Shown here piece by piece: positions 1 through 8,702 of a stretch of 39,800 nt of DNA. The notes beneath the pieces are model-generated. The model was not told the origin of the DNA. It did no database searches and was given only the letters and a program-made list of their open reading frames with translations. How positions within the stretch are numbered: the stretch's first letter is position 1; every line of letters starts with the position of its first letter. This DNA is from Pavlovales sp. CCMP2436 (lineage: Eukaryota > Haptophyta > Pavlovophyceae > Pavlovales). A program made the position numbers and the translations under genes. The stretch lies in NCBI GenBank assembly GCA_026770615.1, contig MU631576.1:167681-207480 (forward strand). Direction: 5' to 3'.

Positions 1-555
1 GCAGTCCCACTGGAAGTTGGCGGAGTTGGCGGCGCCACCTGCCGACGTGAGCGCGGCGGTCGTTGTTGCGCGTCGTGCGCGTTTTCCTGCGCTCGCGCGC
101 GACGCCCCTCCGGCCACATTGCATAGCGAGCAGGCGAGGAGCTGATCGCTGTTGCCGCGCTGCGTGCATGGAGGGGGGCAGTCCCACTGGAAGTTGGCGC
201 GCGACGTAAGCGGCGCGCGCGGCGCGGATCGTCCAAACTCCGCACGCTCACCTAACTCCACACGCTGCTGAAACAGACGACGCGCCTCGAGCGTCGCCTC
301 GACCGTCGACCGCACAGTGTTAGCGAGAGTGCCAGTGATGCGCGCAGCCTCGAGGACATCGTCGATGGAGCGGGCGCCCAGGTCTCACGCCGTGCGGCAC
401 GCCTCGATCCTCGCCAAGCCGATGCCGGGGATTCTCTCGATCATGCCGACGATGCCGTAGTGTGTGTATGCAGAGTGTAGCACCAGGACAGAACGGCCAG
501 ACGAGTCTTTGTGGAGCTGTCCTAAGGCCTCGTGGGCAAGATAGTCGGTGCGTGT
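1..555 (-). pseudogene. Possible exon or gene remnant with a helix-hairpin-helix motif, crossing the left repeat boundary
   Basis: On the minus strand, a poly-pyrimidine CCTTTTTTAG that looks like a splice acceptor ends at 556. From 555 one frame runs 56 codons to a TGA at 387-385, then stays open to base 1. The middle contains MIERIPGIGLARIEA, a typical helix-hairpin-helix (IPGIG) signature as found in DNA-repair nucleases and polymerases, followed after the TGA by a helical stretch beginning DLGARSIDDVLEAA. The frame crosses from the terminal repeat into the flank without interruption. The phrase ANFQWDC is encoded twice because a ~22-base segment repeats at 1 and 179. I do not recognise the protein. 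It could be host sequence or part of a neighbouring viral fragment. Confidence 0.3.
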
Positions 556-690
556 CTAAAAAAGGCGTGTTAGCGCGTGTAGGTCGAGATAGACCCTATA
601 AAGTTGTAGGGTGGTGGGTGTGCCTCGTTTGATTTATAGGGAATCGAGGTAGATTTATAGGGTCGTCGTAGGAATTATAGGGTCGAGACA
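458..690 (+). repeat. Left terminal inverted repeat
   Basis: About 233 bp that reappear in reverse complement at 18399-18631 with only a few mismatches. It starts TAGTGTGTGTATG and runs to GGTCGAGACA. Inside are repeated TTATAGGG-type words. Protein-primed replicons such as Polintons carry terminal repeats at both ends, which fits the PolB encoded here. The outer ~98 bases (458-555) also read as protein-coding on the minus strand, continuous with the left flank, so the original viral end could lie further in. Confidence 0.92.
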
Positions 691-700
691 GGATATAGGG

Positions 701-801
701 GGTCTGGCGTGGCGTCGAGTTAGGTCTAGTTGGGTCTAGATAGGTCTGGCGTGGCGTCGAGTTAGGGCGTCTAGATAGGTCTGGTGTGGCGCCGAGTTAG
801 G
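701..801. repeat. Subterminal tandem repeats, left end
   Basis: Three copies of a 24-base unit GGTCTGGYGTGGCGYCGAGT plus TAGG start at 701, 743 and 778, mixed with GTCTAGTTGGG and GTCTAGATAGG words. Similar CTAACTAG words in reverse orientation lie just inside the right repeat (18291-18344), so the two ends share a degenerate subterminal repeat zone. From 802 to 991 the sequence holds further TTATAGGG and TCTAGTTAG words but no gene. Confidence 0.75.
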
Positions 802-953
802 TCTAGTTGGGGCTAGTTAGGACAAGGAGGATCCTAGTAGATTATAGGGACGTGGTAGATTTTATAGGGTCGCAGGTAGAGTCTAGTTAGAGTCGAGCTG
901 GATTATAAGGACGTGTTGCTGTGACGCGCTTGTGGTGGGGTGGGGCTGTCACG

Positions 954-966
954 GAAATAAATACCC
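954..966 (+). promoter_or_regulatory. Upstream AATAAATA box of the GIY-YIG gene
   Basis: GAAATAAATACCC lies 25 bases before the ATG at 992. It is the weakest of seven similar boxes placed at nearly the same distance before viral start codons. Confidence 0.5.
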
Positions 967-991
967 GAGTGGCTAACAAGAAAGAGGAAGG

Positions 992-1660
992 ATGGTGGAA
1001 GATTCGGTCGATCGCGTCACGCAAGTCGGGAGGGCACTCGCAAACGCAAACGTGAGCGGCAAACGGGTGAGTGGGATCTACATAATCTGGCCTGGATGGA
1101 GCGAGGTCTCGTTCGTGAAACTTGGGTTGACAACGAACATTTTTTCGAGGGCGATGAGTGGATACAGTCATTACATGCCGCACGCTGCACCGGGCAACTC
1201 CTTTGACTTGGTGGGATATCTGGTAGTCTCGCCATCGCTCGTTCGCGCCCGCGAGACACGTGTTCTCAACCTAGCTAGTGAGCAAAATGGATGGGGGACT
1301 CCACCTCGAGACAAAGAATGGCGACGCTGGCTTGGAGCACCCGGAGACTTCTACGCGGCGATCGCCCAGTTGCTGGCAGCCTTAAGATTAACAGTCGATA
1401 GTTTATGGTACACGTTCGAGCGAGAAACTGGACGAATACTGAAGCAGGGTGGCTCGAACACATCACTCGACCAGGATAGGGTGTTACACTTTATTCCTAA
1501 TGTGCTCACCCGGAGTCTGTGGGGGCGCAACGTGCGTCAGGTTGGGAAGGTGCATGTGATCGGACGCGGAGGGGGAGCAACTGTAGTCGGTGTTGATAAT
1601 GGAACGCGGAGATTCAGAAACGCTAGCAGTCCCGAACCGCTATACCAGCTCTATGATTAG
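992..1660 (+). CDS. GIY-YIG-type nuclease-like protein
   Basis: A 222-residue protein. Seen: GIYII at residues 28-32, then FVKLGLTTNIFSRAMSGY (41-58), which matches the YIG-like strand, the conserved Arg (R53) and the Tyr of the GIY-YIG core, and ARETRVLNL around E88, where the family places its metal-binding Glu. Known: the GIY-YIG/T5orf172 fold cuts DNA and occurs in homing endonucleases and in giant-virus and PLV genomes. Inferred role: a viral endonuclease in replication, repair or mobility. The C-terminal half (about 100-222) is not recognised. The gene is the first at the left end, has the shared upstream box, and ends in TAG. The next gene follows in the same frame after 39 bases, so readthrough would fuse the two. 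Confidence 0.6.
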   Translation: MVEDSVDRVTQVGRALANANVSGKRVSGIYIIWPGWSEVSFVKLGLTTNIFSRAMSGYSHYMPHAAPGNSFDLVGYLVVSPSLVRARETRVLNLASEQNGWGTPPRDKEWRRWLGAPGDFYAAIAQLLAALRLTVDSLWYTFERETGRILKQGGSNTSLDQDRVLHFIPNVLTRSLWGRNVRQVGKVHVIGRGGGATVVGVDNGTRRFRNASSPEPLYQLYD

Positions 1661-1665
1661 GGTTC

Positions 1666-1678
1666 CGATAAATATCTC
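1666..1678 (+). promoter_or_regulatory. Upstream AATAAATATCTC-type box of the zinc-finger gene
   Basis: CGATAAATATCTC lies 21 bases before the ATG at 1700, immediately after the TAG of the upstream gene. Twelve bases of it are identical to the box at 15010-15022. Confidence 0.65.
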
Positions 1679-1699
1679 GTCACCCTTATATATAGCGCG

Positions 1700-1978
1700 A
1701 TGGGCAGCCGTCACGAGCTGACCTCTAGAGCTCGCATCGGCTTCGTACCAGGCGACAAAGCGGCCGCGACGATCGTATGCAGCGGGTGTATGGAGCTTAA
1801 ATCGCCCAACGAGATGAACCATAAGCTTCGCAAGACGAAGGAGATCACGATTACTAACAAGTGCTGTCTGTGCTACAGAACACAGGCTCGCGTAAGGTCG
1901 TTACGGCATCGCATCACGCACGATAAATCGATCGAGCTACAGGAAGCCCTCGACCTGCTCGACGCGGCCTACGATTGA
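1700..1978 (+). CDS. Small CxxC...CxxC zinc-binding protein
   Basis: 92 residues with CSGC at 27-30 and CCLC at 55-58, a four-cysteine arrangement suitable for one zinc ion, and a basic stretch (KLRKTKE, TQARVRSLRHR) around it. Treble-clef or zinc-ribbon miniproteins of this layout are common in dsDNA viruses, but I cannot assign a family. The acidic/helical tail (SIELQEALDLLDAAYD) ends at a TGA. It has its own upstream box, which argues for separate expression from the GIY-YIG gene even though both lie in the same frame. Confidence 0.6.
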   Translation: MGSRHELTSRARIGFVPGDKAAATIVCSGCMELKSPNEMNHKLRKTKEITITNKCCLCYRTQARVRSLRHRITHDKSIELQEALDLLDAAYD

Positions 1979-2036
1979 GCCCCCTCCAGATCCTCGGTCG
2001 AGCTCAAAATCGGTCACATACGAATAATGAGGTAAG

Positions 2037-2215
2037 GTGTGACACCTCCCCAGCCCTACTCAGCCATCCTGAGATCCTCGGATCGCTCGGTCGAGACTCA
2101 ATAGTGTGACAGCCTCCCCAAAAGTGTGACATCCCAGACCTCCCCAGCCTTCCTGAGATCCTCGGATCGCTCGGTCGAGACTCAATAGTGTGACAGCCTC
2201 CCAGAAAGTGTGACA
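2037..2215 (+). repeat. GTGTGACA box cluster with an 84-base tandem repeat
   Basis: GTGTGACA occurs at 2037, 2104, 2124, 2188 and 2208. The boxes sit in an 84-base period: TCCTGAGATCCTCGGATCGC and the ~32 bases after it appear at 2067 and 2151 almost unchanged, each ending AATAGTGTGACAGCCTCCC. There is no convincing gene from 1979 to 2281, and the cluster lies directly upstream of the polymerase gene. The arrangement resembles iterated protein-binding sites (promoter control or a replication element). The function is inference. Confidence 0.7.
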
Positions 2216-2245
2216 TCCCAGAATCCCTCGCGTTAAAGGATCCCC

Positions 2246-2258
2246 AAATAAAAATCTC
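2246..2258 (+). promoter_or_regulatory. Upstream AATAAAAATCTC box of the polymerase gene
   Basis: AAATAAAAATCTC lies 23 bases before the ATG at 2282. An identical 13-mer precedes the gene at 7676. Confidence 0.65.
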
Positions 2259-2281
2259 GGGTAGATGTATAACCAGATCAG

Positions 2282-3757
2282 ATGGCCAGCTATCGCGTCC
2301 GCAATCAGGAGAATCTCGAGATTTTCAACGATCTTTTCGAGCTTTACGGGCAGGAGCCACCGTCCACAAGAAGCAAAGCGGGATCGAACGCTCTATTTTA
2401 CAACAGGTTCACCATCGTAGACCAGCGGGTCCCAAAAACACAGAAAGGATTCGATCGCCTCGAGCGTCAGGTTGCAAAAGAGTCACTCAGGATTAACAAG
2501 CTCATTCTATACAATTTCTTCGGTACAAGAACCGCAACCATCAAGAACCGCTTTCTTATCAACAGAGAGATTCGACGCCTTTCTCAAATTCCTCCGTTCG
2601 TCACGATCAAAAAAATTCTATCGGGATATACTACGGCTGTAGTTAATTGGTACGCCGACCCGGAGTTTGAAGCGCAAATAGAGAGTTTTCAGGAATCGCG
2701 TGTGCTCGGTCTCATCGAGACGCCAGAGAAGCGCAGAATCCAATATTGCTTCGATAACGACATCTATGCACGAGCCATCGCTTTTATTATTCGGAAGGCA
2801 GTGAAAAAGGAAGCAGATAGGATGAGTCCTTCAATTAGAGTACTCACCCTGAACATGAACTCGACATATCTGGCGATGCAAGAATTCGAAGAACCCCCGA
2901 TCCAAACCAAATCTTTCTACTTGCACTCGGATAACGTAGCTCGGTATGGTACGATGCGGACAAGCAGTGATCGTTTCAACAAAGTCTTCTTGAATTACAT
3001 CGAGAAGCGCATGGCCAAAACCTTTTCAAATTTCCAGATCAGGAGCGACTCAGCGACACTACCCGGGCTATGGATCACGGCTCCACGAGTGCTCACCATC
3101 GGAATGATGCCCAGCATGCTCAACGACACAGCCGGAAGCTACATCGTACTTCCAGAATCCCTCCGTAACGCTAATAATAGGATTGTAAATCCAAAAAACA
3201 CCGACAACAAATGCTTCCTTTGGGCGAGTCTGGTTCCATTTGCTCGGGAGAGTGGAGCCGTACACCTCGAGCGAGTCAGCGTCCTTCGAAAGCACGAGTT
3301 TGAGATCAAGGAGCCCGAAGGCGTCGAATATCCTACTTGCGGAGAAACAATCGATCAGTGGGAAATTGCAAACACCAAGATTACATGGTCGTTGTATGAT
3401 GTCCATTGCTCATCAAAAGGTGAAATAGAGATCAGCTGCACACGAGTGGCACCGGCCCCCTTCCAACGCAAACGACGTCACATCATCTTGATGTCCTACA
3501 AAGGCCATTACACAAACATCGGTTCGCTAGACGCACTTCTAAACAACGGAGACGACCACCGGACTTACTGCCCATGCTGCCACACCTACGCATACAAGAA
3601 CTCGGTGGGTAGTGTAGAACGCATGAAGGGACACATTCTAAAATGCAATGGGAAAAATCAGACATCGATTCTTCACAAATGCGAATGGCTCGGTACGTCT
3701 ACCCCCCACGAGCGTGCAATGCTCATAACCGACCCCGAGCAAAGGGAAATATCATGA
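2282..3757 (+). CDS. N-terminal part of protein-primed DNA polymerase B (terminal-protein-like region)
   Basis: 491 residues. Seen: NPKNTDNKCFLWASLVPF (about 306-323), the N..DN.CF pattern of Polinton PolB N-termini; then a stretch KRRHIILMSYKGHYTNIGSL; and a CPCC...H...C zinc-finger-like motif near residues 434-458. Known: in Polintons this region precedes the exonuclease domain in a single ~1100-residue polymerase and may act with the priming terminal protein. Here the frame ends at TGA 3755-3757, while the exonuclease part continues in the frame one base back. An ATG at 3754 overlaps that TGA as ATGA. Either a frameshift between about 3655 and 3757 split one gene, or the two parts are translated separately by stop-start coupling. 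Confidence 0.72.
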   Translation: MASYRVRNQENLEIFNDLFELYGQEPPSTRSKAGSNALFYNRFTIVDQRVPKTQKGFDRLERQVAKESLRINKLILYNFFGTRTATIKNRFLINREIRRLSQIPPFVTIKKILSGYTTAVVNWYADPEFEAQIESFQESRVLGLIETPEKRRIQYCFDNDIYARAIAFIIRKAVKKEADRMSPSIRVLTLNMNSTYLAMQEFEEPPIQTKSFYLHSDNVARYGTMRTSSDRFNKVFLNYIEKRMAKTFSNFQIRSDSATLPGLWITAPRVLTIGMMPSMLNDTAGSYIVLPESLRNANNRIVNPKNTDNKCFLWASLVPFARESGAVHLERVSVLRKHEFEIKEPEGVEYPTCGETIDQWEIANTKITWSLYDVHCSSKGEIEISCTRVAPAPFQRKRRHIILMSYKGHYTNIGSLDALLNNGDDHRTYCPCCHTYAYKNSVGSVERMKGHILKCNGKNQTSILHKCEWLGTSTPHERAMLITDPEQREIS

Positions 3758-6700
3758 AAGACATTTCGACGCTAAGGTATAAGCCATGGGATGATCTTGA
3801 TCAGAAAGCTCCGGTAGTTGCTTACGCGGACTTTGAAGCGACGGCGATCCCCGGAAGCCCACACCAAGCGGTCTCATACCAAATGCGTCTCGTAAAATCC
3901 GATGGATCCCCCGACGAGGTCTACAATTTCATAGGCGAGGACGCCCATGTTCACTTTGTTCGCTTGCTCGTGGAGCTCGATAAGAAATACCGAAAGCTGT
4001 TTAATGCTCACCCTGTTTTTACAAAAAGCACACCCGACGAGTTCACGGCAGCAAGCGAGTGCTACATGTGCAAGGAAACAATGCGCCCCAACAACAAGAA
4101 CCTCGACCACTCACATATAACCGGTGAGTACCTAAGAGCCGCGTGCACGCGGTGCAACACCCACAGACGTAGAGACAAGCAAATCAACATCTACTTTCAC
4201 AACGCTCAAGGTTACGACACCCACCACGTTTGGCTCGCACTGCAGGCATGCGACGACCTTATAATCCCGGCAAGCGGAAATAGCCCGTTCCCCAAGGACG
4301 GCGAGGAAAAACAGCACAAGGTACATATTGGTGGCATTCCCCAGAATAGCGAGAAGATGAAAATACTAAACATCGGTCTATTCAGCTGCAGAGACTCAAT
4401 GGATTTTATGGCGAGCTCGCTGGACGCCCTCATAAACCTGGTGCCTGACGAAGCAAAAATAAGAATCAGAAGCGTAGCGGCGGAACACGCCCAGGCAAAG
4501 TCGCTCCCAATCGAGAAAGTGTTCAACCAGCTAAAAAAGAAGGGATGTTTCCCTTACGAACACGACTGGTTCAATAATCTCGATCAAGAAATAGACGCCA
4601 GCCACTTTGCCTCATCGCTAGGCAACGTCTACAGTGTGACATCGACGTCATCTGACGGGTCGAAATCGCTCGACAAAGAAATCGAGACAGCGCTGGCAAG
4701 CAAGATAGACACACAGAGGGAGACTACCGAGAAACGCGTCGCCGAGATGAAGGAAGACCTGCAAATAAAGACCTACCGCGAGCTCCACGATCTCTACCTC
4801 TCTATCGATGTAGCCGGTCTCACGGACGTGATGGAAAACCTAAGGGGGATGATGTACAAGGAGTTTAAAGTGGACATGGCGCATACATTCGGCCTCCCTA
4901 CGCTCGCAAAGTCAATAGCGCTTATAATGATCCGCGACACGGCTGCGCAAACAGGGGTAAAAGAGATCGAGCTGCTAAAAACAACCGACCAATATCGTTA
5001 TTTCGAGGAGAGCAAGGTGGGAGGCATCGCGATGAGCAAGCAACAGCACGCATCGGCAATCAATAGACCGTGTTCGGAAGACTACGACGAAAATAAACCG
5101 ACTACTGCGCTCGAGAAGCAAGATGCGGTTGGACTATACGCGACCGTGCAGCATTTGAAACTCCCGTACGGTAAATATCACGAGTATTCGCCCGAAGAGC
5201 TCCAGGAGTTCAGGGTGGAGGATGAGAAGTGGGGAGGGTTGACTTCATCGCCCGCGGACATCGCCGACCCCGACAGGTGGCAGACCGAGGACGGGTGCTA
5301 TGCCGAAGTTGACCTCCAAATACCGGTTCACCTACACGATAAGTTCAACGAATTACCACCGGCACTTACACACTCTATTACCGATCGACTATGGCTTTCT
5401 GAGGGCTAGCAAGGGGCGCTCAAGGGAACATGCCCCACCAGAAAGTTGAATACGACGCTCTGCAACAAAAAGAACTACAGGTGTCATATTTCTTTGCTTA
5501 AGCTTTGGGTAAGCCTCGGATGCGAGGTCACCGGTGTGCATCGGGTTATCTCGTTCAAGCAAGCCACCTTTATGAGATCGTTCATCGAGAAGATGACGAC
5601 CCTACGACGCGCGGCGACGAACAAGCTCGAGGGGGATTTCTGGAAACTTTGCTCGAATGCGGTATATGGAAAATTGGGCGAGCGCATACACGGGCGTAGC
5701 AGTCTCTGCTTTACAACAAGGGCAAAAGTGTTCAAACACCGTGTGGAGTCCGGACGCTGCCAGCGAGTGGTACCCATTACCGACGACTTTGTATGCCTCT
5801 TCATGCAACCCTAATCGGCGCTTGCTGACAAACCGATCGCAGCTGGCTGTTCCATCCTCGATCTTTCAAAGCTTCTGATGTACTCATTCTGGTATAAAGT
5901 CCTTCAACCCACGTTTGGAGTAGAGAACCTGAAATTAACAGCAATGGACACTGACTGCTTTTCTTACTCGGTAACTTGCGAGACAGCAAAGCTATACGAC
6001 GAGAAAAAAGAAAGTTTGGCGGCTAGGTGGTTTGATCGCTCAGAGTTTGACACGACCGATAGTCGTTTCAGTCTGGCAAACAAGAAACGAGCGGGCTGTT
6101 TTGCAGAGGAGAACGGGTCGGTGGAGATCCTCGAAGCACGGGCGATGGCAGCGAAATGCTATACTTATCGACTCGCAAACGGGTACACCGACACCCGACT
6201 AAAGGGAGTGCCTAAGGCAATCTCACGGCAGCTAAACATGGGACATTTCGAGACGGCGGCCGATGGCGGTCGTATTTCCGCAAGCTTCAACAGATTCAGG
6301 TCAAAGGGTCACTCGGTAACACTGGTGAACATGGAGAAGAAAGCCTTGAAGTGGGGTGACGACAAGTCGTTCTCGTCGCCGAGTGGGTTTACACTATCAC
6401 ACGGGCACCGCGACTCACCGAGCTCTGGTAAAGAGCAAAAGTCCGCTCGCCCACCACAAAGCCGCGAGTATCTAAGAATGCCCCCTACGATCTCCATATC
6501 GAGCGGTGAGACCCAGTACTACCGAGAGGTCGTCCACCGCAAGGCAGTCGGTCCGTGGCTCCCTACAAACACACGCTTCCTCTCTGACAAATATTCAGAT
6601 GATTACTGGGAAAAAATAAAAGGAACGCCAGAAGAGCTGCTCGTCATTTTCAAGGAACGATGGAACGTACGGGCGGTGTTGCTGGACGACTTGTACCTAC

Positions 6701-7098
6701 CCAAGTTCGCAATAGTCGAAAATGTTCACTTCAAGTTAATGCTTCTACCGGCGGAAGATGAGGAAGACAGTGTCTACGACAGCTGCTACGATGACGATGA
6801 CTACTTCGCTGAGGACGAGCATAATGAGCTGATCGACGTGACGTGGGTAGATGAAACCACCAGCGATCTCGAGCTGAGCTTGCTTGCGGCTTTCAAGAGC
6901 CGGAAGAGGACGTACACTCGCAAGACCACATCAGATGGGGTGGAGTTTGGTTGGGCATATGTGCAAGCCCCTGGTGGGAGGTGGGTCGACGATGAGGATG
7001 GGGAAAGGAAATGGAGATCGGCAGCACTACAGGGGTGCCCGAAAGAACTGCCCAAGAAACTGGCTCAGGAGGCCTACATCGATATCGACATGGTCTGA
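3754..7098 (+). pseudogene. Protein-primed DNA polymerase B, exonuclease and polymerase domains, interrupted by in-frame stops
   Basis: One frame carries all expected PolB parts. Exonuclease: YADFEA (~3829), HNAQGYD (~4200) and LYLSIDVAGL (~4795), with an HNH-like CYMC...DHSH...C..C insert near 4063-4155. Polymerase: motif A QDAVGLY (~5120), motif B KLCSNAVYGK (~5648), pre-C SILDLSKLLMY (~5851), motif C MDTDCF (~5944), and thumb signatures GVPKAIS and TLSHGH (~6390). Two stops fall inside otherwise continuous sequence: TAG 5407-5409, before motif B, and TAA 5812-5814, just before the conserved KPIAAG. After TLSHGH about 220 further residues run on. Their end (AALQGCPKELPKKLAQ, YIDIDMV) looks like the start of a TVpol-type domain that continues past a TGA at 7096-7098 in the same frame. 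Replicates linear genomes by protein priming. Probably non-functional here. Confidence 0.8.
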
Positions 7099-7113
7099 GC
7101 AGCCCCCTCTCTT

Positions 7114-7617
7114 TTGATGACGATCGCTCGGGAGTGCGGGTTGGAGGACAAGGTACCGACTATGAAGGAACTCGCACGAGACGTGAAAGCAGCCCGTCGC
7201 ACGATATGCGAAACGAGCACCTCGACGATGGACGAGGCTAAGCGGATTATTAATAGGGTCATCCACGGATCACCTAAGCGGCGTGGTGAGAGTGAGTTTT
7301 TAACCCGACTACGTGAAGAGGCTTTGTCGATCGCAGAGCAACTGTGGGTGGACCCGAGGTGGGGGTTGGTTCGGGAGCTTTGTAACAAGGAGAGACCAAA
7401 ATTCCAGCTACTTAGCCGGGTCTGGCAATCATTCGAACACAAGGCTTTAATGGTAGCGTGGGGCCTGCTGCAAAACGATCGTCGAGTGGCATTTATATTC
7501 GATGGGATGCTCGTACCGAGGTGCATGGTGGAGTGTGAAGTGCTTTTGATCAGCAAATTCGACGAAGCCACTCGCGAGTTGTGTCCAGAGCTCAAGTGGG
7601 CCGTAAAGGAGTGGTAG
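7114..7617 (+). CDS. C-terminal part of a TVpol-like (divergent family A type) polymerase domain
   Basis: Listed from the first ATG after the stop; the same frame is open upstream except for TGA 7096-7098. Seen: upstream YIDIDMV, then AAPSLLMTIARECGLE after the stop, an Arg/Lys-rich helix with K...INRVIHGS (~7237-7266), SRVWQSFEHKALMVAW (~7414) and IFDGMLV (~7495). Known: transposon-virophage polymerases have DIDxxNxHPxxL, a K...N...G helix and an hDG motif in this order, and are usually fused to an SF3 helicase, which is absent here. Inferred: a second polymerase/primase-like module fused to the PolB frame and now broken. This is assigned by motif order only; a primase-type identity is possible. 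It ends in TAG just before the next upstream box. Confidence 0.5.
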   Translation: MMTIARECGLEDKVPTMKELARDVKAARRTICETSTSTMDEAKRIINRVIHGSPKRRGESEFLTRLREEALSIAEQLWVDPRWGLVRELCNKERPKFQLLSRVWQSFEHKALMVAWGLLQNDRRVAFIFDGMLVPRCMVECEVLLISKFDEATRELCPELKWAVKEW

Positions 7618-7638
7618 GGGGCGCGCTAGATTCCTGGG

Positions 7639-7651
7639 AAATAAAAATCTC
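7639..7651 (+). promoter_or_regulatory. Upstream AATAAAAATCTC box of the gene at 7676
   Basis: AAATAAAAATCTC, identical to 2246-2258, ends 24 bases before the ATG at 7676. Confidence 0.65.
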
Positions 7652-7675
7652 TCGTCCTGTTATATCCAAGCTATC

Positions 7676-8032
7676 ATGTGCATTCAAACAGACCTTGACA
7701 TCCTTCTCTCGATTAACGCCGGAGGCATGGCTCGTCGTGGTGAAAAATCAGACTTGGTTGGTGAATATAATTATGGAGACATCCGTGTCATCGATCATTT
7801 CAACGGTAAATTTCGTATTGAGGGTGAATTAATCGACCCGGAAACCAACAACGTGTATCCGTTTTTACATTTGGAAGCTACTGAAAAACGGCTCCACATT
7901 ATAGCGGAATCTGTCGATGCATTTTGTGAAGACGAGCTGATTGCCATGTGCCCAACACCCCCAGCTCTGCTCCGACTTATGGAGCTCCAGATGAAGAAAG
8001 GAAAAAAATATGTGCGCATGAAAGAGAGCTAA
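7676..8032 (+). CDS. Small viral protein of unknown function
   Basis: 118 residues, not recognised. Base composition is more AT-rich than the neighbours. The predicted chain is mixed: an N-terminal hydrophobic/helical start, a central charged strand-rich part (DIRVIDHFNGKFRIEGE) and a basic lysine-rich tail (MKKGKKYVRMKES). No cysteine cluster, signal peptide or membrane helix is visible. It carries a perfect copy of the upstream box, so it is very likely expressed. It ends in TAA five bases before the next ATG (8038), suggesting a pair. Confidence 0.55.
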   Translation: MCIQTDLDILLSINAGGMARRGEKSDLVGEYNYGDIRVIDHFNGKFRIEGELIDPETNNVYPFLHLEATEKRLHIIAESVDAFCEDELIAMCPTPPALLRLMELQMKKGKKYVRMKES

Positions 8033-8037
8033 GTGCA

Positions 8038-8394
8038 ATGACGACCGTTAGTTACCCGACAAGTGTCATCCAAATATATGAGGACCAGCTAGCGGAGCTC
8101 ACAAGTATAATAACAAAAATGCGAATCGGACTGCCACAAAGCCTCAGTCTCATCGATGTAAAAAGATCTCTGAGCCGGTCATCTATCACGGGAAGCTTTT
8201 CCCACGATCGGAGTTTGTTCTTCCGTGCCGACAGCCACTATGTCAGAGTTTATCGCTCTTCGTGGTTATGGTGTGACGATTCCTTCTACTCGTTACTGAA
8301 TGGATCCAACCGTCAAATCCTATTTCCGAGCTCTAACGCGTCATCTCAGTCTGCATTACCTCCCGATAACAGTAGGTGTTGCAACGTATCTTGA
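8038..8394 (+). CDS. Small viral protein of unknown function, reading frame uncertain after about 8160
   Basis: 118 residues from ATG 8038, five bases after the previous stop. The first ~40 residues (MTTVSYPTSVIQIYEDQLAE onward) look like genuine helical protein. After an A5 run at 8160-8164 a different frame becomes more protein-like (KISEPVIYHGKLFPRSEFV), and later a third frame beginning at ATG 8240 or 8300 does. The true product may therefore be shorter or frame-shifted. No family recognised. Confidence 0.4.
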   Translation: MTTVSYPTSVIQIYEDQLAELTSIITKMRIGLPQSLSLIDVKRSLSRSSITGSFSHDRSLFFRADSHYVRVYRSSWLWCDDSFYSLLNGSNRQILFPSSNASSQSALPPDNSRCCNVS

Positions 8395-8702
8395 AAAAAA
8401 TAGCATCTGATATAAACAGCTACCTGATGCAGTGTGATTACAAATGCTTAAAACACGAGTACAAGCATCGTCAAAAGCATCAACACTCGCTCTTCCCCAT
8501 GCTTCTACCAGAGTGGTTCTCATCTAGCCCTACAATGCTCACCGGTGGGTTCGCCGCCCCTGACTTCATTTCAAATTCTTCAGACTGTGGGCCTTTACGA
8601 CATTCGTCAGAAAACGCACAGGTCCGGGCAGAAACCTATTCGCTTGGTCACGCTGGCGGACTACCACTGTCACTGGTTGATTTGCAGCTTGGCGTCGATT
8701 GA
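8300..8702 (+). pseudogene. Possible small gene broken at an A7 run
   Basis: From ATG 8300 (MDPTVKSYFRALTRHL) a frame runs to TGA 8408-8410. Directly after an A7 homopolymer (8394-8400) the frame one base along continues with similar helical, lysine-rich sequence (KKIASDINSYLMQCDYKC) to 8702. The apparent continuity suggests one protein split by a one-base change in the A run. The last ~130 bases overlap the lipase-like gene on the other strand and are probably not coding. No family recognised. Confidence 0.25.

Noticed and set aside
2037..2215. CRISPR array
   Set aside because: Only two copies of an 84-base unit, no spacer-repeat pattern, eukaryotic and viral context, no cas genes.
3741..3747. 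Slippery heptamer AAAGGGA as a programmed -1 frameshift site in PolB
   Set aside because: The heptamer is out of phase: codons there read CAA AGG GAA, not A AAG GGA, so the canonical mechanism does not apply.
7948..8037. Upstream extension of the 8038 gene to 7948
   Set aside because: It would overlap the 7676 gene throughout and has no start context; ATG 8038 just after the previous stop fits better.
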